From positions 1 through 17,707 of the forward strand of contig JAXEXP010000003.1 in NCBI GenBank assembly GCA_034113365.1: DNA of 17,707 nt, written 5' to 3'. Made by a program: the position numbers and the translations under genes. The notes below the pieces were generated by a model. It saw only the letters and a list, made by a program, of their open reading frames with translations, did not search any database and had not been told where the DNA came from. This stretch comes from Spyradocola sp034113365 (lineage in GTDB: Bacteria; Bacillota; Clostridia; Christensenellales; UBA1750). Within the stretch, counting starts at the first letter, position 1, and every line of letters starts with the position of its first letter. Positions 1 to 7,755 of the stretch are shown here, in pieces.

Positions 1-252
1 AAAAAATCCGCGGGGGGCGCCCCCGGCGGGGGGGGGGCCCCCCCTCCTCGATCTTTCGGCAAAGTCGACAGGCTCGCAAAAGATGAAGGCGCGTGTTGAT
101 CCGTCTTGATTGGCACGAACGTACAGAAAATCGCTCCTCAGCGGGGTACGCGCCCCCGCCTGCGGATCGATCAGCAAGAGGCCGCGGCCCCTTCCTGCAT
201 CCCCGAAGAGCTTTTGCCCTTTTTTGACAGCCTGCGGTGTTTTTTTGCGCGG
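1..252. other. Non-coding end of window with G/C homopolymer runs
   Basis: No credible gene is seen in this stretch, which lies downstream of the minus-strand dehydratase. Positions 12-44 are almost only G and C, including ten G followed by seven C at 28-44, with six A at 1-6. Read on the minus strand, the G/C block precedes a run of six T, so it could act as an intrinsic terminator for the sugar-acid operon. The homopolymers make both the fold and the base calls uncertain, and the stop codon is over 200 bases away. Positions 60-252 hold scattered T runs but no clear hairpin. Confidence 0.35.
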
Positions 253-1365
253 CTACCAGTCCTGCACGGAGCCGTCGGGGCGGCGCCAGTGGGGGTGCTC
301 GCGCATCTCAAAGGGATCGCACCTGTCCTCAAAGACCTCGACGCCAAGGCCCGGGCGGTCGCCCATGGTGATGTAGCCGTCCTTGAACTCCACGTCGTAG
401 TCCAGGTGCTTGGGGCAGCTTTCGGGCAGCCAGTGCTCCTGGCAGCGGAAGTTGGAGGTGGCAAAGTCGCAGTGCATCGCGGCCAGGTAGCCCACCGGCG
501 GCACGCCGTGGGGCACCATCTCGGCGTAGTGCACCTCGGCAAAGGCGGCGATCTTCATCATCTCGGTGACGCCGCCGCAGTTGCAGATGTCGCTGCGCAC
601 GTAGTCGATCATGTCGTGCTCGATCAGGTACCGGTAGTCCCACTTCGCGCCCAGCTTCTCGCCCGTGCCCAGCGCGACGGCGGTGTGCTGGCGCAGCGGC
701 GCGAAGGCCTCCACGGAATCGGCGCGGATGGGGTCCTCCACGAAGAAGGGCCGGTAGGGCGCGATGGCGTTGCACAGCTCGGTGGCGTAGGCGGGCGACA
801 GGCGCGTGTGGCACTCGAATATGATCTCCAGCTCGTCGCCCGCGGCCGCGCGCAGCGCCTTCATGTACTGCACGGACCTGCGCACCTGCGCGGCCTGGTC
901 GTAGACGCCATCCACCACCGCGTCGTGCGGGCAGATGCGCAGCACGCGGTAGCCCTTGTTCATCTTGGCCTCGGCGTCGCGGCAGAGGTCGTCGGGCGTT
1001 TTGCCGCCCGCGTGGACGTAGACCAGCAGCCTGTCGCGGCACTTGCCGCCCAGCAGGTTGTACACCGGCGTGCCCAGCGCCTTGCCCTTGATGTCCCACA
1101 GCGCCATGTCGATGCCGGACAGCGCCGAGAGCAGCACCGGGCCGCCGCGCCAGAAGGTGCAGCGGTAGATGTCCTGCCAGATGTGGGCGATGTTGAAGGG
1201 GTCCTGCCCCACCAGCACGGGCTCCAGGTGGCGGAACACGCCCTCCACGCCCAGCTGGCGGGTGTTGAGCGTGGCCTCGCCCACGCCGCTGATGCCCTCG
1301 TCGGTCAGTATGCGCACGTAATGGTTGTTGCCGCAGAAAAAGGACCTGACTGCCGTGATCTTCAT
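253..1365 (-). CDS. Enolase-superfamily acid-sugar dehydratase (RspA/ManD/DgoD-like)
   Basis: A 370-residue cytoplasmic protein of the mandelate racemase/muconate lactonizing enzyme group, which removes water from sugar acids via a Mg-bound enolate. It resembles D-mannonate/D-galactonate dehydratases: GIDMALWDIKGK near residue 84, VYNLLGG at 101 and a C-terminal RRPDGSVQDW ending typical of RspA/DgoD. By position, the metal ligands are E184 (in FECH), E210 (in VEDP) and E236 (in GEK). H186 matches the DgoD general acid, and D259/H286 form the usual barrel-end pair. Ligand one is normally Asp, so Glu184 is unusual. The start at 1365 is chosen because GAGGAGG lies 8 bases upstream; longer readings into the upstream gene have no such site. 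It is the second gene of an operon, 40 bases after the SDR gene. The family is secure; the substrate is not known. Confidence 0.88.
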   Translation of the reverse strand: MKITAVRSFFCGNNHYVRILTDEGISGVGEATLNTRQLGVEGVFRHLEPVLVGQDPFNIAHIWQDIYRCTFWRGGPVLLSALSGIDMALWDIKGKALGTPVYNLLGGKCRDRLLVYVHAGGKTPDDLCRDAEAKMNKGYRVLRICPHDAVVDGVYDQAAQVRRSVQYMKALRAAAGDELEIIFECHTRLSPAYATELCNAIAPYRPFFVEDPIRADSVEAFAPLRQHTAVALGTGEKLGAKWDYRYLIEHDMIDYVRSDICNCGGVTEMMKIAAFAEVHYAEMVPHGVPPVGYLAAMHCDFATSNFRCQEHWLPESCPKHLDYDVEFKDGYITMGDRPGLGVEVFEDRCDPFEMREHPHWRRPDGSVQDW

Positions 1366-1405
1366 GGAAACGACCTCCTCAGCCTGCGTATTTGGATGGA
1401 AAAGC

Positions 1406-2407
1406 CTACGGATGGAACCTGCGGTCGGCCTCGATGATGGCGTCGATGCTGCGGTTCCACGCCTCGTCGATGGTCTTGAGCTCGGGGTGGGCCTCAAAGT
1501 AGGCCACCGAGCGGCGCACGCCCTCGGCAAAGGGCACGGTGCACACGAAGTCCGGCACCAGGCGCTTGATCTTGGTGTTGTCGAATATGCCGCAGGTGGA
1601 CTTGTCGCCCAGCAGGTCGCCCTCCTCGCCGGGCATGAAGCGCGCGATCTGCTGCGCGGTGCAGTGCACCATTTCGGGCGCCACGCCCACCGCAGCGCCG
1701 ATGGCGATGGCGATCTCGTCCCAGGTCAGCACCTCGTCCGAGGTGATGTGGTAGGCCTCGCCGATGGCCTGGCGGCGGCCCATCAGCCCCACAAAGCCCT
1801 TGGCAAAGTCGGTGTTGTGCGTCATGGTCCACAGGCTGGTGCCGTCGCCGTGCACCACGATCGGCTTGCCGTCCAGCATGCGCTGCACCAGCGACCAGGG
1901 GTGCCCCCAGCTGCCCATCGCAAAGGGGATCTGCGTGTCGCCGTAGGTCAGCGACGGCCGCACCACCGTCACCGGGAAGCCCTTCTCGCGGTAGGCGGCA
2001 AAGGCCAGCTCCTCGCACTCGCGCTTGTCGCGGCCGTACTGCCAGTAGCGGTTGTTGAGTGAGGTGGACTCGGTGATGATGGGGCTGCGCAGCGGGCGCT
2101 CGTAGGCCGCGCAGGAGGAGATGAGGATGTACTGATCGCACACGCCGTTGAACAGGTCAATGTCCCGCGCCACGCGCTCGGGCTTGAACGCGATCCATTC
2201 CGCGACCACGTCAAAGTGCCGCCCCGCGATCGCCGCGCGCACCGCCGCGTCGTCGTTTACGTCCACCACGAGCTGCTCTGCGCCCGCGGGCACGTCGTTG
2301 CGGTGCCTGCCGCGCGTCAGCAGCGTCAGCTCCCACCCGCGCTGCAGCGCCAGCGCCGACACCGCCGTGGAGATCAGTCCCGTGCCGCCGATAAACAATG
2401 CCTTCAT
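1406..2407 (-). CDS. NAD-dependent epimerase/dehydratase (extended SDR)
   Basis: A 333-residue extended short-chain dehydrogenase/reductase. The N-terminal Rossmann motif GGTGLIS lies at residues 7-13, the serine region SSCAAYE at 97-103 and the catalytic YxxxK at Y124/K128. A substrate-domain HNTDFAKGF segment follows near 197. The start at 2407 places the glycine motif six residues in and has an AGGGGGA site about 8 bases upstream. A good promoter (2451-2479) lies just before it. It is the first gene of an operon with the acid-sugar dehydratase, so the pair probably oxidises or epimerises a sugar or sugar lactone and then dehydrates the acid; this coupling is inferred from position. Nothing in the sequence fixes the substrate. 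No transporter or regulator of the pathway is in the window. Confidence 0.85.
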   Translation of the reverse strand: MKALFIGGTGLISTAVSALALQRGWELTLLTRGRHRNDVPAGAEQLVVDVNDDAAVRAAIAGRHFDVVAEWIAFKPERVARDIDLFNGVCDQYILISSCAAYERPLRSPIITESTSLNNRYWQYGRDKRECEELAFAAYREKGFPVTVVRPSLTYGDTQIPFAMGSWGHPWSLVQRMLDGKPIVVHGDGTSLWTMTHNTDFAKGFVGLMGRRQAIGEAYHITSDEVLTWDEIAIAIGAAVGVAPEMVHCTAQQIARFMPGEEGDLLGDKSTCGIFDNTKIKRLVPDFVCTVPFAEGVRRSVAYFEAHPELKTIDEAWNRSIDAIIEADRRFHP

Positions 2408-2450
2408 GTTCTGCGTCCCCCTTTGGCCGTATATTGTCATTACATATCTT

Positions 2451-2479
2451 AGGATAGCACGTTTTCCGCGGTTTGTCAC
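2451..2479 (-). promoter_or_regulatory. Sigma-A promoter of the SDR/dehydratase operon
   Basis: Minus strand: -35 GTGACA at 2479-2474, 17-base spacer, -10 TATCCT at 2456-2451. It begins just after the stop of the upstream membrane-protein gene and about 45 bases before the SDR start, so the operon can be transcribed separately from its upstream neighbour. Confidence 0.6.
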
Positions 2480-2481
2480 TT

Positions 2482-3678
2482 TTATTCCAGCAGCGACAGC
2501 ATCTCCTCGCGGCTCATGGTCTCATCGAAGGCATACGAGGCGTCCTCTATGGGGAACGCTGCGCGGAGCTTCTGCTCGTACTCGCGCTCGGACACGGGCT
2601 GATCCATCCATTTGTAATCGGTGCTGTACTGGCCCTCCGTGTACTCGCCGTATGCGATGACCAAAAAGTCGCCATCCTCTACGCAGAATATGGTGTCGCC
2701 ATAGTCGCCCATGTGGCCGTATTCCTCGCGCAGCAGGTTTTCCATAAAGACGTACTGCAGGCTGTCGATCCCGATGCTGTAAGTGTGAACCATGTCCAGA
2801 TAGGGGTCGTAGATGCTGACCGCGTCGCCCTGCGCGGTGTAGTTGCCGTTGCGGTACAGCACGGGGATGTCCCCGCCGACGGTGAGCAGCGCATACCCGG
2901 CGTACTCCTCCTCCTCGCTGCGGATCTCCTCGGCGTAAGCATCGATCCACCGCCATGTCTCCAGCTGCGCGGCCTGCTCCCCCACGGTGCAGCTCCAGTC
3001 GTTCAGATCCACGCGGATGGGGTACAAACCGTCGTCCGTGTAGGCGCTCATGGACATCGTGACCTCGACCGCGTCCTCGGGCAGCTTGCGGATGTCGATG
3101 GCCCAGTAATAGTCCTCATGCAGGCTGTCGATGCGCTGGATCGTCTGCCCCGCGGTGTTCATCATGAAGAAGTCCGGCCCGTAGTAGCCCGACAGGTAGA
3201 GGTTGCCCTGCTCGTCCCAGTCAAAGCCCGACACCGCGCCGCCAAAATCGCTGTTTTCCCACACGATCCCGCCCGTGGCAAGGTCGAGCGCCGTCACCGT
3301 GCCGACGTCGCTGTACAGGTACAGGCCGTCCACGATGCCCAGCTCGCTGAAGGAATCCAGCTCCGTAGACTGCTGCGGCGTCAGCTCCCGCGACCAGACC
3401 TCCTCGTCCCCTCTGTACGCGTGGATGATCGCGTAATCCATCGAGTCGTCGTAATACTTCTCCATCTCCACGCGCTCCGGCAGCACTACAGGCTCCGGTG
3501 TCGCCACAGGCGCATCCACCGGCTCCACGATCTCCGGCTTGTCGGGCTGTTCCATCACCACAGCCCCTCCGTTCATAGCGCGATAGACCTGCCAGCCCAG
3601 CACGCCGCCGCAGATGGTGTGCGTCAGCAGGCTCGCCGCCGCCAGCAGGATCGTCACGATCAACGCCGTCTTTTTCAT
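2482..3678 (-). CDS. Membrane-anchored protein with beta-propeller-like repeats, unknown function
   Basis: A 398-residue protein. Residues 1-30 (MKKTALIVTILLAAASLL onward) form a basic-then-hydrophobic signal or anchor segment, followed by a Pro/Glu/Val-rich linker at about 42-70. The body is therefore probably extracytoplasmic. Residues 118-142 and 158-184 look like two PQQ/WD-type propeller blades: DGLYLYSD..VTALDLATGGIVWEN, then GNLYLSG..FMMNTAGQTIQ. The rest is acidic and rich in Tyr, with no catalytic motif that I recognise. No lipobox is evident, and Cys23 is not in a clear lipobox context. The start at 3678 has AGGAGGGG about 5 bases upstream and puts the lysines at the N-terminus. It is a single gene with its own promoter (3707-3735). 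I cannot assign a function; a sensor or surface ligand-binding role is only a guess. Confidence 0.72.
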   Translation of the reverse strand: MKKTALIVTILLAAASLLTHTICGGVLGWQVYRAMNGGAVVMEQPDKPEIVEPVDAPVATPEPVVLPERVEMEKYYDDSMDYAIIHAYRGDEEVWSRELTPQQSTELDSFSELGIVDGLYLYSDVGTVTALDLATGGIVWENSDFGGAVSGFDWDEQGNLYLSGYYGPDFFMMNTAGQTIQRIDSLHEDYYWAIDIRKLPEDAVEVTMSMSAYTDDGLYPIRVDLNDWSCTVGEQAAQLETWRWIDAYAEEIRSEEEEYAGYALLTVGGDIPVLYRNGNYTAQGDAVSIYDPYLDMVHTYSIGIDSLQYVFMENLLREEYGHMGDYGDTIFCVEDGDFLVIAYGEYTEGQYSTDYKWMDQPVSEREYEQKLRAAFPIEDASYAFDETMSREEMLSLLE

Positions 3679-3706
3679 GGAAACCCCTCCTTTACCCTCT
3701 CTTAAT

Positions 3707-3735
3707 ATCATATCACACCAGCGTAACGGTGTCCA
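3707..3735 (-). promoter_or_regulatory. Sigma-A promoter of the beta-propeller-like gene
   Basis: Minus strand: -35 TGGACA at 3735-3730, exact 17-base spacer, -10 TATGAT at 3712-3707. It ends 28 bases before the start codon. The -35 abuts the GTCGA-centred palindrome of the dispersed repeat at 3741-3761, so the repeat sits directly upstream of this promoter. Confidence 0.7.
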
Positions 3736-3740
3736 TCCCC

Positions 3741-3822
3741 ATGCGTCCGTCGAGGACGCATGGACCCCCCGGCGCCCACCCCCCCGGTGGGGGAGGGCGC
3801 CGGGGGGTCACTCCCGTAGCCG
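3741..3822 (+). repeat. Dispersed hairpin repeat, copy A (short form)
   Basis: Two inverted repeats in series. The first is ATGCGTCC (3741-3748), GTCGA, GGACGCAT (3754-3761). The second is a perfect 15-bp stem, 3763-3777 paired with 3795-3809, beginning GACCCCCC, with a smaller C5/G5 stem inside. After the stem, GGTCA and a CCGTA tail match the ends of copies B and C. The repeat lies between the typA stop (3836) and the promoter of the next gene, with typA running into its hairpin side. It may therefore serve as the typA terminator, although no T run follows the stem. Copy A lacks the roughly 100-bp GC-rich extension that the other two copies carry upstream of the palindrome. Confidence 0.75.
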
Positions 3823-3835
3823 TACTGATTCTCTT

Positions 3836-5659
3836 TTACTTTCTGGCCGCGCGATACCGCTGCGTGGAATCCAGTATCTTCTTGCGCATGCGGATGGTCT
3901 TGGGCGTGATCTCCACCAGCTCGTCCTCGTCGATGAAGTCCAGCGCGCGCTCCAGCGACATGGGGCGCACGGGGCGCAGGCGCATCGCCTCCTCGGCGCC
4001 GGCCGCATTGCGGATGGAGGTCAGGTGCTTGGCCTTGCAGACGTTGAGCTCGATGTCGCCGGGGCGGGTGTTTGCGCCCACGATCATGCCGGCGTACACC
4101 TTGTCGCCCGGCACCACGAACAGCTCGCCGCGGTCCTGCGAGTAGAACAGGCCGTAGGTCAGCGCCTCGCCCGTCTCAAACGCGATCAGCGAGCCGTAGT
4201 TGCGCATGGGGATGTCGCCCTTGTAGGGCTCGTAGCCCTCGAACACCGAGGACATGATGCCCTCGCCGCGGGTATCGGTCATGAACTCCGAGCGGTAGCC
4301 GAACAGGCCGCGCGCCGGCACCACGAACTCCAGGCGCACGCGCCCCGAGCCGCCCATGTTCACCATGACGCCCTTTCTTCTACCGATCTTCTCGATCACC
4401 GCGCCGGAGTACTCCTCGGGCACGTCCACCACAAGCCGCTCCATGGGCTCGCACTTGACGCCGTCGATGGTCTTGTAGAGCACCTCGGGCTTGGATACCT
4501 GGAACTCATAGCCCTGGCGGCGCATGGTCTCGATGAGCACCGTCAGGTGCAGCTCGCCGCGGCCGGAGACACGGAAGGAGTCGGTGGTGGAGCCGTCCTC
4601 CACGCGCAGGGACACGTCGGTCTGCAGCTCCTTCATCAGGCGCGCGCGCAGGTGGCGCGAGGTGACGTACTTGCCCTCGCGGCCCGCAAAGGGCGAGTCG
4701 TTGACGGAGAAGGTCATCACCACCGTGGGCTCGGAGACCTTGACAAAGGGCAGGGGCTCCACGCAGTCGGGCGGGCACATGGTGTCGCCGATGTTGATGT
4801 CGGGCATGCCGGACACCGCCACGATCTGGCCCACCGTCGCCTCGGTGCACTCGATGCGGTTGAGGCCCTGAAAGGTGTAGAGCGTGTTGATGCGCTCGGG
4901 GGCACGGCCGCCCTCCTCGCTGCCGTAGGTGGCGCGGATGGCCATCATGCCCTTTTTGATGCAACCGCGCTCCACGCGGCCGATGCCGATGCGGCCGACG
5001 TAGTCGTTGTAGTCGATGGTGGACACCAGCAGCTGCAGCGGGCCGTCGGGATCGCCCTCGGGGCAGGGCACGTAGTTGAGGATCGCGTCAAACAGGGGCT
5101 TTAGGTCGGTGCCCGGCTCGTCCATGCTGGTCGAGCAGACGCCCTTTCGGGCCGACGCGAACAGGAAGGGGCAGTCCAGCTGCTCCTCGGAGGCCTCCAG
5201 GTCGATCAGCAGGTCGATGCACTCGTCCACGACCTCGGCAGGCCGCGCGTCGGGGCGGTCGATCTTGTTGATGCACACGATGGCGCGGTGGCCCAGCTCC
5301 AGCGCCTTGCGCAGCACGAAGCGCGTCTGCGGCATGGGGCCCTCGAACGCGTCCACCAGCAGGATCACGCCGTCCACCATCTTGAGCACGCGCTCCACCT
5401 CGCCGCCGAAGTCGGCGTGGCCGGGCGTGTCGATGATGTTGATGTGCACGCCGCCATAGTCGACGGCCGTGTTCTTGGCCAGTATCGTAATGCCGCGCTC
5501 GCGCTCGATGTCGCCCGAGTCCATCACGCGCTCGGCCACCTGCTGGTTCTCGCGGAACACGCCGCTCTGCTTGAGCATCTGGTCCACCAGCGTGGTCTTG
5601 CCGTGGTCAACGTGCGCGATGATCGCAATGTTTCGAATGTCTTCTCTCTTTATATTCAT
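3836..5659 (-). CDS. typA: Ribosome-associated GTPase TypA/BipA
   Basis: A 607-residue translational GTPase of the EF-G superfamily. It acts on the ribosome in large-subunit assembly and stress or low-temperature growth in other bacteria. The G motifs are intact: AHVDHGKTT at 15-23, RERGITI at 54-60, DTPGH at 77-81 and NKID at 131-134. The C-terminus ITPKTIRMRKKILDSTQR is the TypA-specific ending, and the length fits the family (about 605-615). The start at 5659 has GAGGGAG about 8 bases upstream. It follows prfC by 36 bases on the same strand, with no promoter visible between them, so the two are probably cotranscribed. Its 3' end runs into copy A of the hairpin repeat 14 bases later. Nothing in the protein looks degenerate. 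Confidence 0.97.
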   Translation of the reverse strand: MNIKREDIRNIAIIAHVDHGKTTLVDQMLKQSGVFRENQQVAERVMDSGDIERERGITILAKNTAVDYGGVHINIIDTPGHADFGGEVERVLKMVDGVILLVDAFEGPMPQTRFVLRKALELGHRAIVCINKIDRPDARPAEVVDECIDLLIDLEASEEQLDCPFLFASARKGVCSTSMDEPGTDLKPLFDAILNYVPCPEGDPDGPLQLLVSTIDYNDYVGRIGIGRVERGCIKKGMMAIRATYGSEEGGRAPERINTLYTFQGLNRIECTEATVGQIVAVSGMPDINIGDTMCPPDCVEPLPFVKVSEPTVVMTFSVNDSPFAGREGKYVTSRHLRARLMKELQTDVSLRVEDGSTTDSFRVSGRGELHLTVLIETMRRQGYEFQVSKPEVLYKTIDGVKCEPMERLVVDVPEEYSGAVIEKIGRRKGVMVNMGGSGRVRLEFVVPARGLFGYRSEFMTDTRGEGIMSSVFEGYEPYKGDIPMRNYGSLIAFETGEALTYGLFYSQDRGELFVVPGDKVYAGMIVGANTRPGDIELNVCKAKHLTSIRNAAGAEEAMRLRPVRPMSLERALDFIDEDELVEITPKTIRMRKKILDSTQRYRAARK

Positions 5660-5695
5660 CGGAAAACTCCCTCTTTTCTTGTCAAAGCGCGCGCG

Positions 5696-7297
5696 TTACC
5701 GCGACGCGGTGTCGGTCAGCTTCAGCCCCGGGTTGTTGTCCAGCGCCCACTCGATGGACCATTCGCTCTCAAACAGGATCACGTCGCGCTCGTCGCGGTC
5801 CTTGGCGATCAGCGCGGTGGAGGGCAGGCGCAGGCGGCTTAACTCCTTAGGCGTCTCCACCACCCAGCGCACCGCGGTAAAGCCCAGCGGCGCCACCTTG
5901 ACGTCCACGCCGTATTCGTTTTTCAGGCGGTACTGCAGCACTTCAAACTGCAGCACGCCCACCACGCCCACGATGACCTCCTCGCCGATGCCGTCCGCCC
6001 GGCGGAAGGTCTGCACCGCGCCCTCGGTGGCCAGCTGCGTCACGCCCTTTTGGAACTGCTTGCGCTTTAGGCTGTCCAGCGTGGACACTCTGGAAAAGTG
6101 CTCCGGCGCGAACATCGGAATGCCCGCGTACTCCACCTTTTTGCCGGTGTACAGCGTGTCGCCCAGCGCGTAGACGCCGGGGTCGAACAGGCCGATGATG
6201 TCGCCCGGCCAGGCCTCCTCCACGCCCTCGCGCGCGTCCGCCATGAAGGCCTGCGGCTGCGCGAGCTTGAGCTCCTTGCCCGTGGAGGCCTGCCTGACGG
6301 TCATGCCCTTTTCAAACCGGCCCGAGCACACGCGCAGGAACGCGATGCGGTCGCGGTGCGCGGGGTTCATGTTGGCCTGGATCTTGAAGATGAAGCCCGA
6401 GAAGTTGTCCCCCGCGGGGTCCACCTCGTTGCCGTCCTTGTCCGCGCGGGGCTGCGGCGGCAGCGAATACTCCAGGAACTTGGCAAGAAAGCTCTCCACG
6501 CCGAAGTTGTTCATCGCGGAGCCAAAGAACATGGGCGTCAGCTGGCCTGCGCGCACCTGGGCAAGGTCGAACTCGTCGCCCGCGATGTCCAGCAGCTCGA
6601 TGTCCTCCATCAGCTTTTCGCGGTAGCTGTCCTCGAGCACCTCTTCGATCTCGTCGCTCTCAAAGGGCACGAACCGCGCCTTGACCTGCGTGGTGCCGTG
6701 GCGTCCGCCCTCGAACACCTCGACGTCGCCCGTCTGGCGGTGATACACGCCCTTGAAGTCGCCCATCGTGCCGATGGGCCAGGTGACGGGGCACGCGCGG
6801 ATGCCCAGCACCTTCTCGATCTCCTCCATCAGCTCGAACGGGTCGCGCGCGGCGCGGTCCATCTTGTTGACGAACGTAAAGATCGGGATGGACCGCATCC
6901 GGCAGACGTGGAAGAGCTTGATGGTCTGCGCCTCGACGCCCTTTGCCGCGTCGATGAGCATCACCGCGCAGTCCGCGGCGACCAGCGTGCGGTAGGTGTC
7001 CTCGGAGAAGTCCTGGTGGCCGGGGGTGTCCAGTATGTTGATGTGGAACCCGTCGTATTCAAACTGCATCACCGAGGAGGTCACGGAGATGCCACGCTGC
7101 TTTTCGATCTCCATCCAGTCGCTGGTCGCGTGGCGGTCGGCCTTGCGCGCCTTGACGGAGCCCGCCTGGTGGATGGCGCCGCCGTAGAGCAGGAGCTTTT
7201 CGGTCAGCGTCGTCTTGCCCGCGTCGGGGTGCGAGATGATGGCGAACGTGCGCCTGCGTTTCATTTCCTGCTCGGTGATGCCTACGCTCTGCTGCAT
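5696..7297 (-). CDS. prfC: Peptide chain release factor 3
   Basis: A 533-residue class II release factor, a GTPase that removes RF1/RF2 from the ribosome after peptide release. Motifs: SHPDAGKTT at 22-30 (the RF3 form of the P-loop), EKQRGISVTSS at 65-75, DTPGH at 90-94 and NKMD at 144-147. Domain II and the RF3 C-terminal domain follow, including FSRVSTLDSLKRKQFQKG and a final DNNPGLKL segment. The length equals the usual 525-535. The start at 7297 has GAGGGG about 8 bases upstream. A TATAAT lies about 57 bases upstream of the start codon. It is the first gene of a prfC-typA unit, divergent from the esterase gene. Confidence 0.97.
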   Translation of the reverse strand: MQQSVGITEQEMKRRRTFAIISHPDAGKTTLTEKLLLYGGAIHQAGSVKARKADRHATSDWMEIEKQRGISVTSSVMQFEYDGFHINILDTPGHQDFSEDTYRTLVAADCAVMLIDAAKGVEAQTIKLFHVCRMRSIPIFTFVNKMDRAARDPFELMEEIEKVLGIRACPVTWPIGTMGDFKGVYHRQTGDVEVFEGGRHGTTQVKARFVPFESDEIEEVLEDSYREKLMEDIELLDIAGDEFDLAQVRAGQLTPMFFGSAMNNFGVESFLAKFLEYSLPPQPRADKDGNEVDPAGDNFSGFIFKIQANMNPAHRDRIAFLRVCSGRFEKGMTVRQASTGKELKLAQPQAFMADAREGVEEAWPGDIIGLFDPGVYALGDTLYTGKKVEYAGIPMFAPEHFSRVSTLDSLKRKQFQKGVTQLATEGAVQTFRRADGIGEEVIVGVVGVLQFEVLQYRLKNEYGVDVKVAPLGFTAVRWVVETPKELSRLRLPSTALIAKDRDERDVILFESEWSIEWALDNNPGLKLTDTASR

Positions 7298-7353
7298 GGT
7301 GATCCCCTCTCAAAGTATTCGATCAATCGCGGGCAGAATCTACCCAACACGTT

Positions 7354-7359
7354 ATTATA
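7354..7359 (-). promoter_or_regulatory. -10 element of the prfC-typA promoter
   Basis: A consensus TATAAT on the minus strand, about 57 bases before the prfC start codon. The region one spacer upstream is G/C-rich (GGATGA at best), so the -35 is weak or absent. Only the -10 is claimed. Confidence 0.5.
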
Positions 7360-7453
7360 CACAATCCCCCCGCGCCTCATCCCGCGCATTTCGGTTAAAT
7401 ATCGCATATTCCCCCGCGAAATTGCGTCCAACCCTCGAGCCACTGCGCTCCCC

Positions 7454-7501
7454 GCTCACCCTTCCGGCCGCCGACGGCGGCCAGCTCCCCTCAAGGGGAG
7501 C
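7454..7501 (+). repeat. Second repeat module, copy 1 (double palindrome)
   Basis: GGCCGCC-GAC-GGCGGCC (7466-7482) is followed directly by GCTCCCC-TCAA-GGGGAGC (7484-7501). A related block in the same orientation is at 17527-17569 (CAAGCC-TGC-GGCTTG, then CCCCTCAAG). The inner stem bases differ between the two while remaining palindromic. It lies in the prfC/esterase intergenic region next to copy B of the GTCGA repeat. Confidence 0.6.
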
Positions 7502-7526
7502 CTGAATCCCCCCGCCTTTTCCGCGC

Positions 7527-7703
7527 ACCATCCCCCAGAAAGCACCCCCACCCAGCACTCGGCTCCAACGCGCCGCACAACGTGCACCCGGCTCCCCACT
7601 GTACACCCGGGCGGCGCCCCGGCGTCCGTCGAGGACGCCATAGACCCTGCCGCCCCCCCCCCCAAAAGGGGAGGGGCGGCAGGGTCATCCCCCCCACCGT
7701 ATT
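7527..7703 (+). repeat. Dispersed hairpin repeat, copy B (long form)
   Basis: This carries the same parts as copies A and C. A GC-rich lead of about 90 bp contains ACGCGCCGCACA and GGCGGCGCCCCGGCGTCC. Then comes the palindrome GGCGTCC-GTCGA-GGACGCC (7621-7639). A 14-bp perfect stem follows, 7643-7656 with 7673-7686, beginning GACCCTGCC, with an inner CCCC-AAAA-GGGG hairpin. The tail is GGTCATCC..CCGTATTCC, shared with copy C. It fills most of the gap between divergent prfC and the esterase gene. The conserved tail supplies the likely -35 of the esterase promoter (TTCCCA, 7702-7707). Confidence 0.8.
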
Positions 7704-7730
7704 CCCAGTTCCCCCACTTTGTGCTATGCT
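7702..7730 (+). promoter_or_regulatory. Extended -10 promoter of the esterase gene
   Basis: -35 TTCCCA (7702-7707), 17-base spacer, TGC then -10 TATGCT (7725-7730). Transcription would begin just before the AAAGGAGG ribosome site of the esterase. The -35 lies at the end of repeat copy B. A very similar TGCTATGCT stands before the DUF4373 gene. Confidence 0.55.
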
Positions 7731-7755
7731 GTTCTCATCCAAAGGAGGCATCCGC

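Noticed and set aside
7454..7703. Possible CRISPR array
   Set aside because: The repeats are not regularly spaced, there are no spacers and no cas gene; the modules are single dispersed copies.
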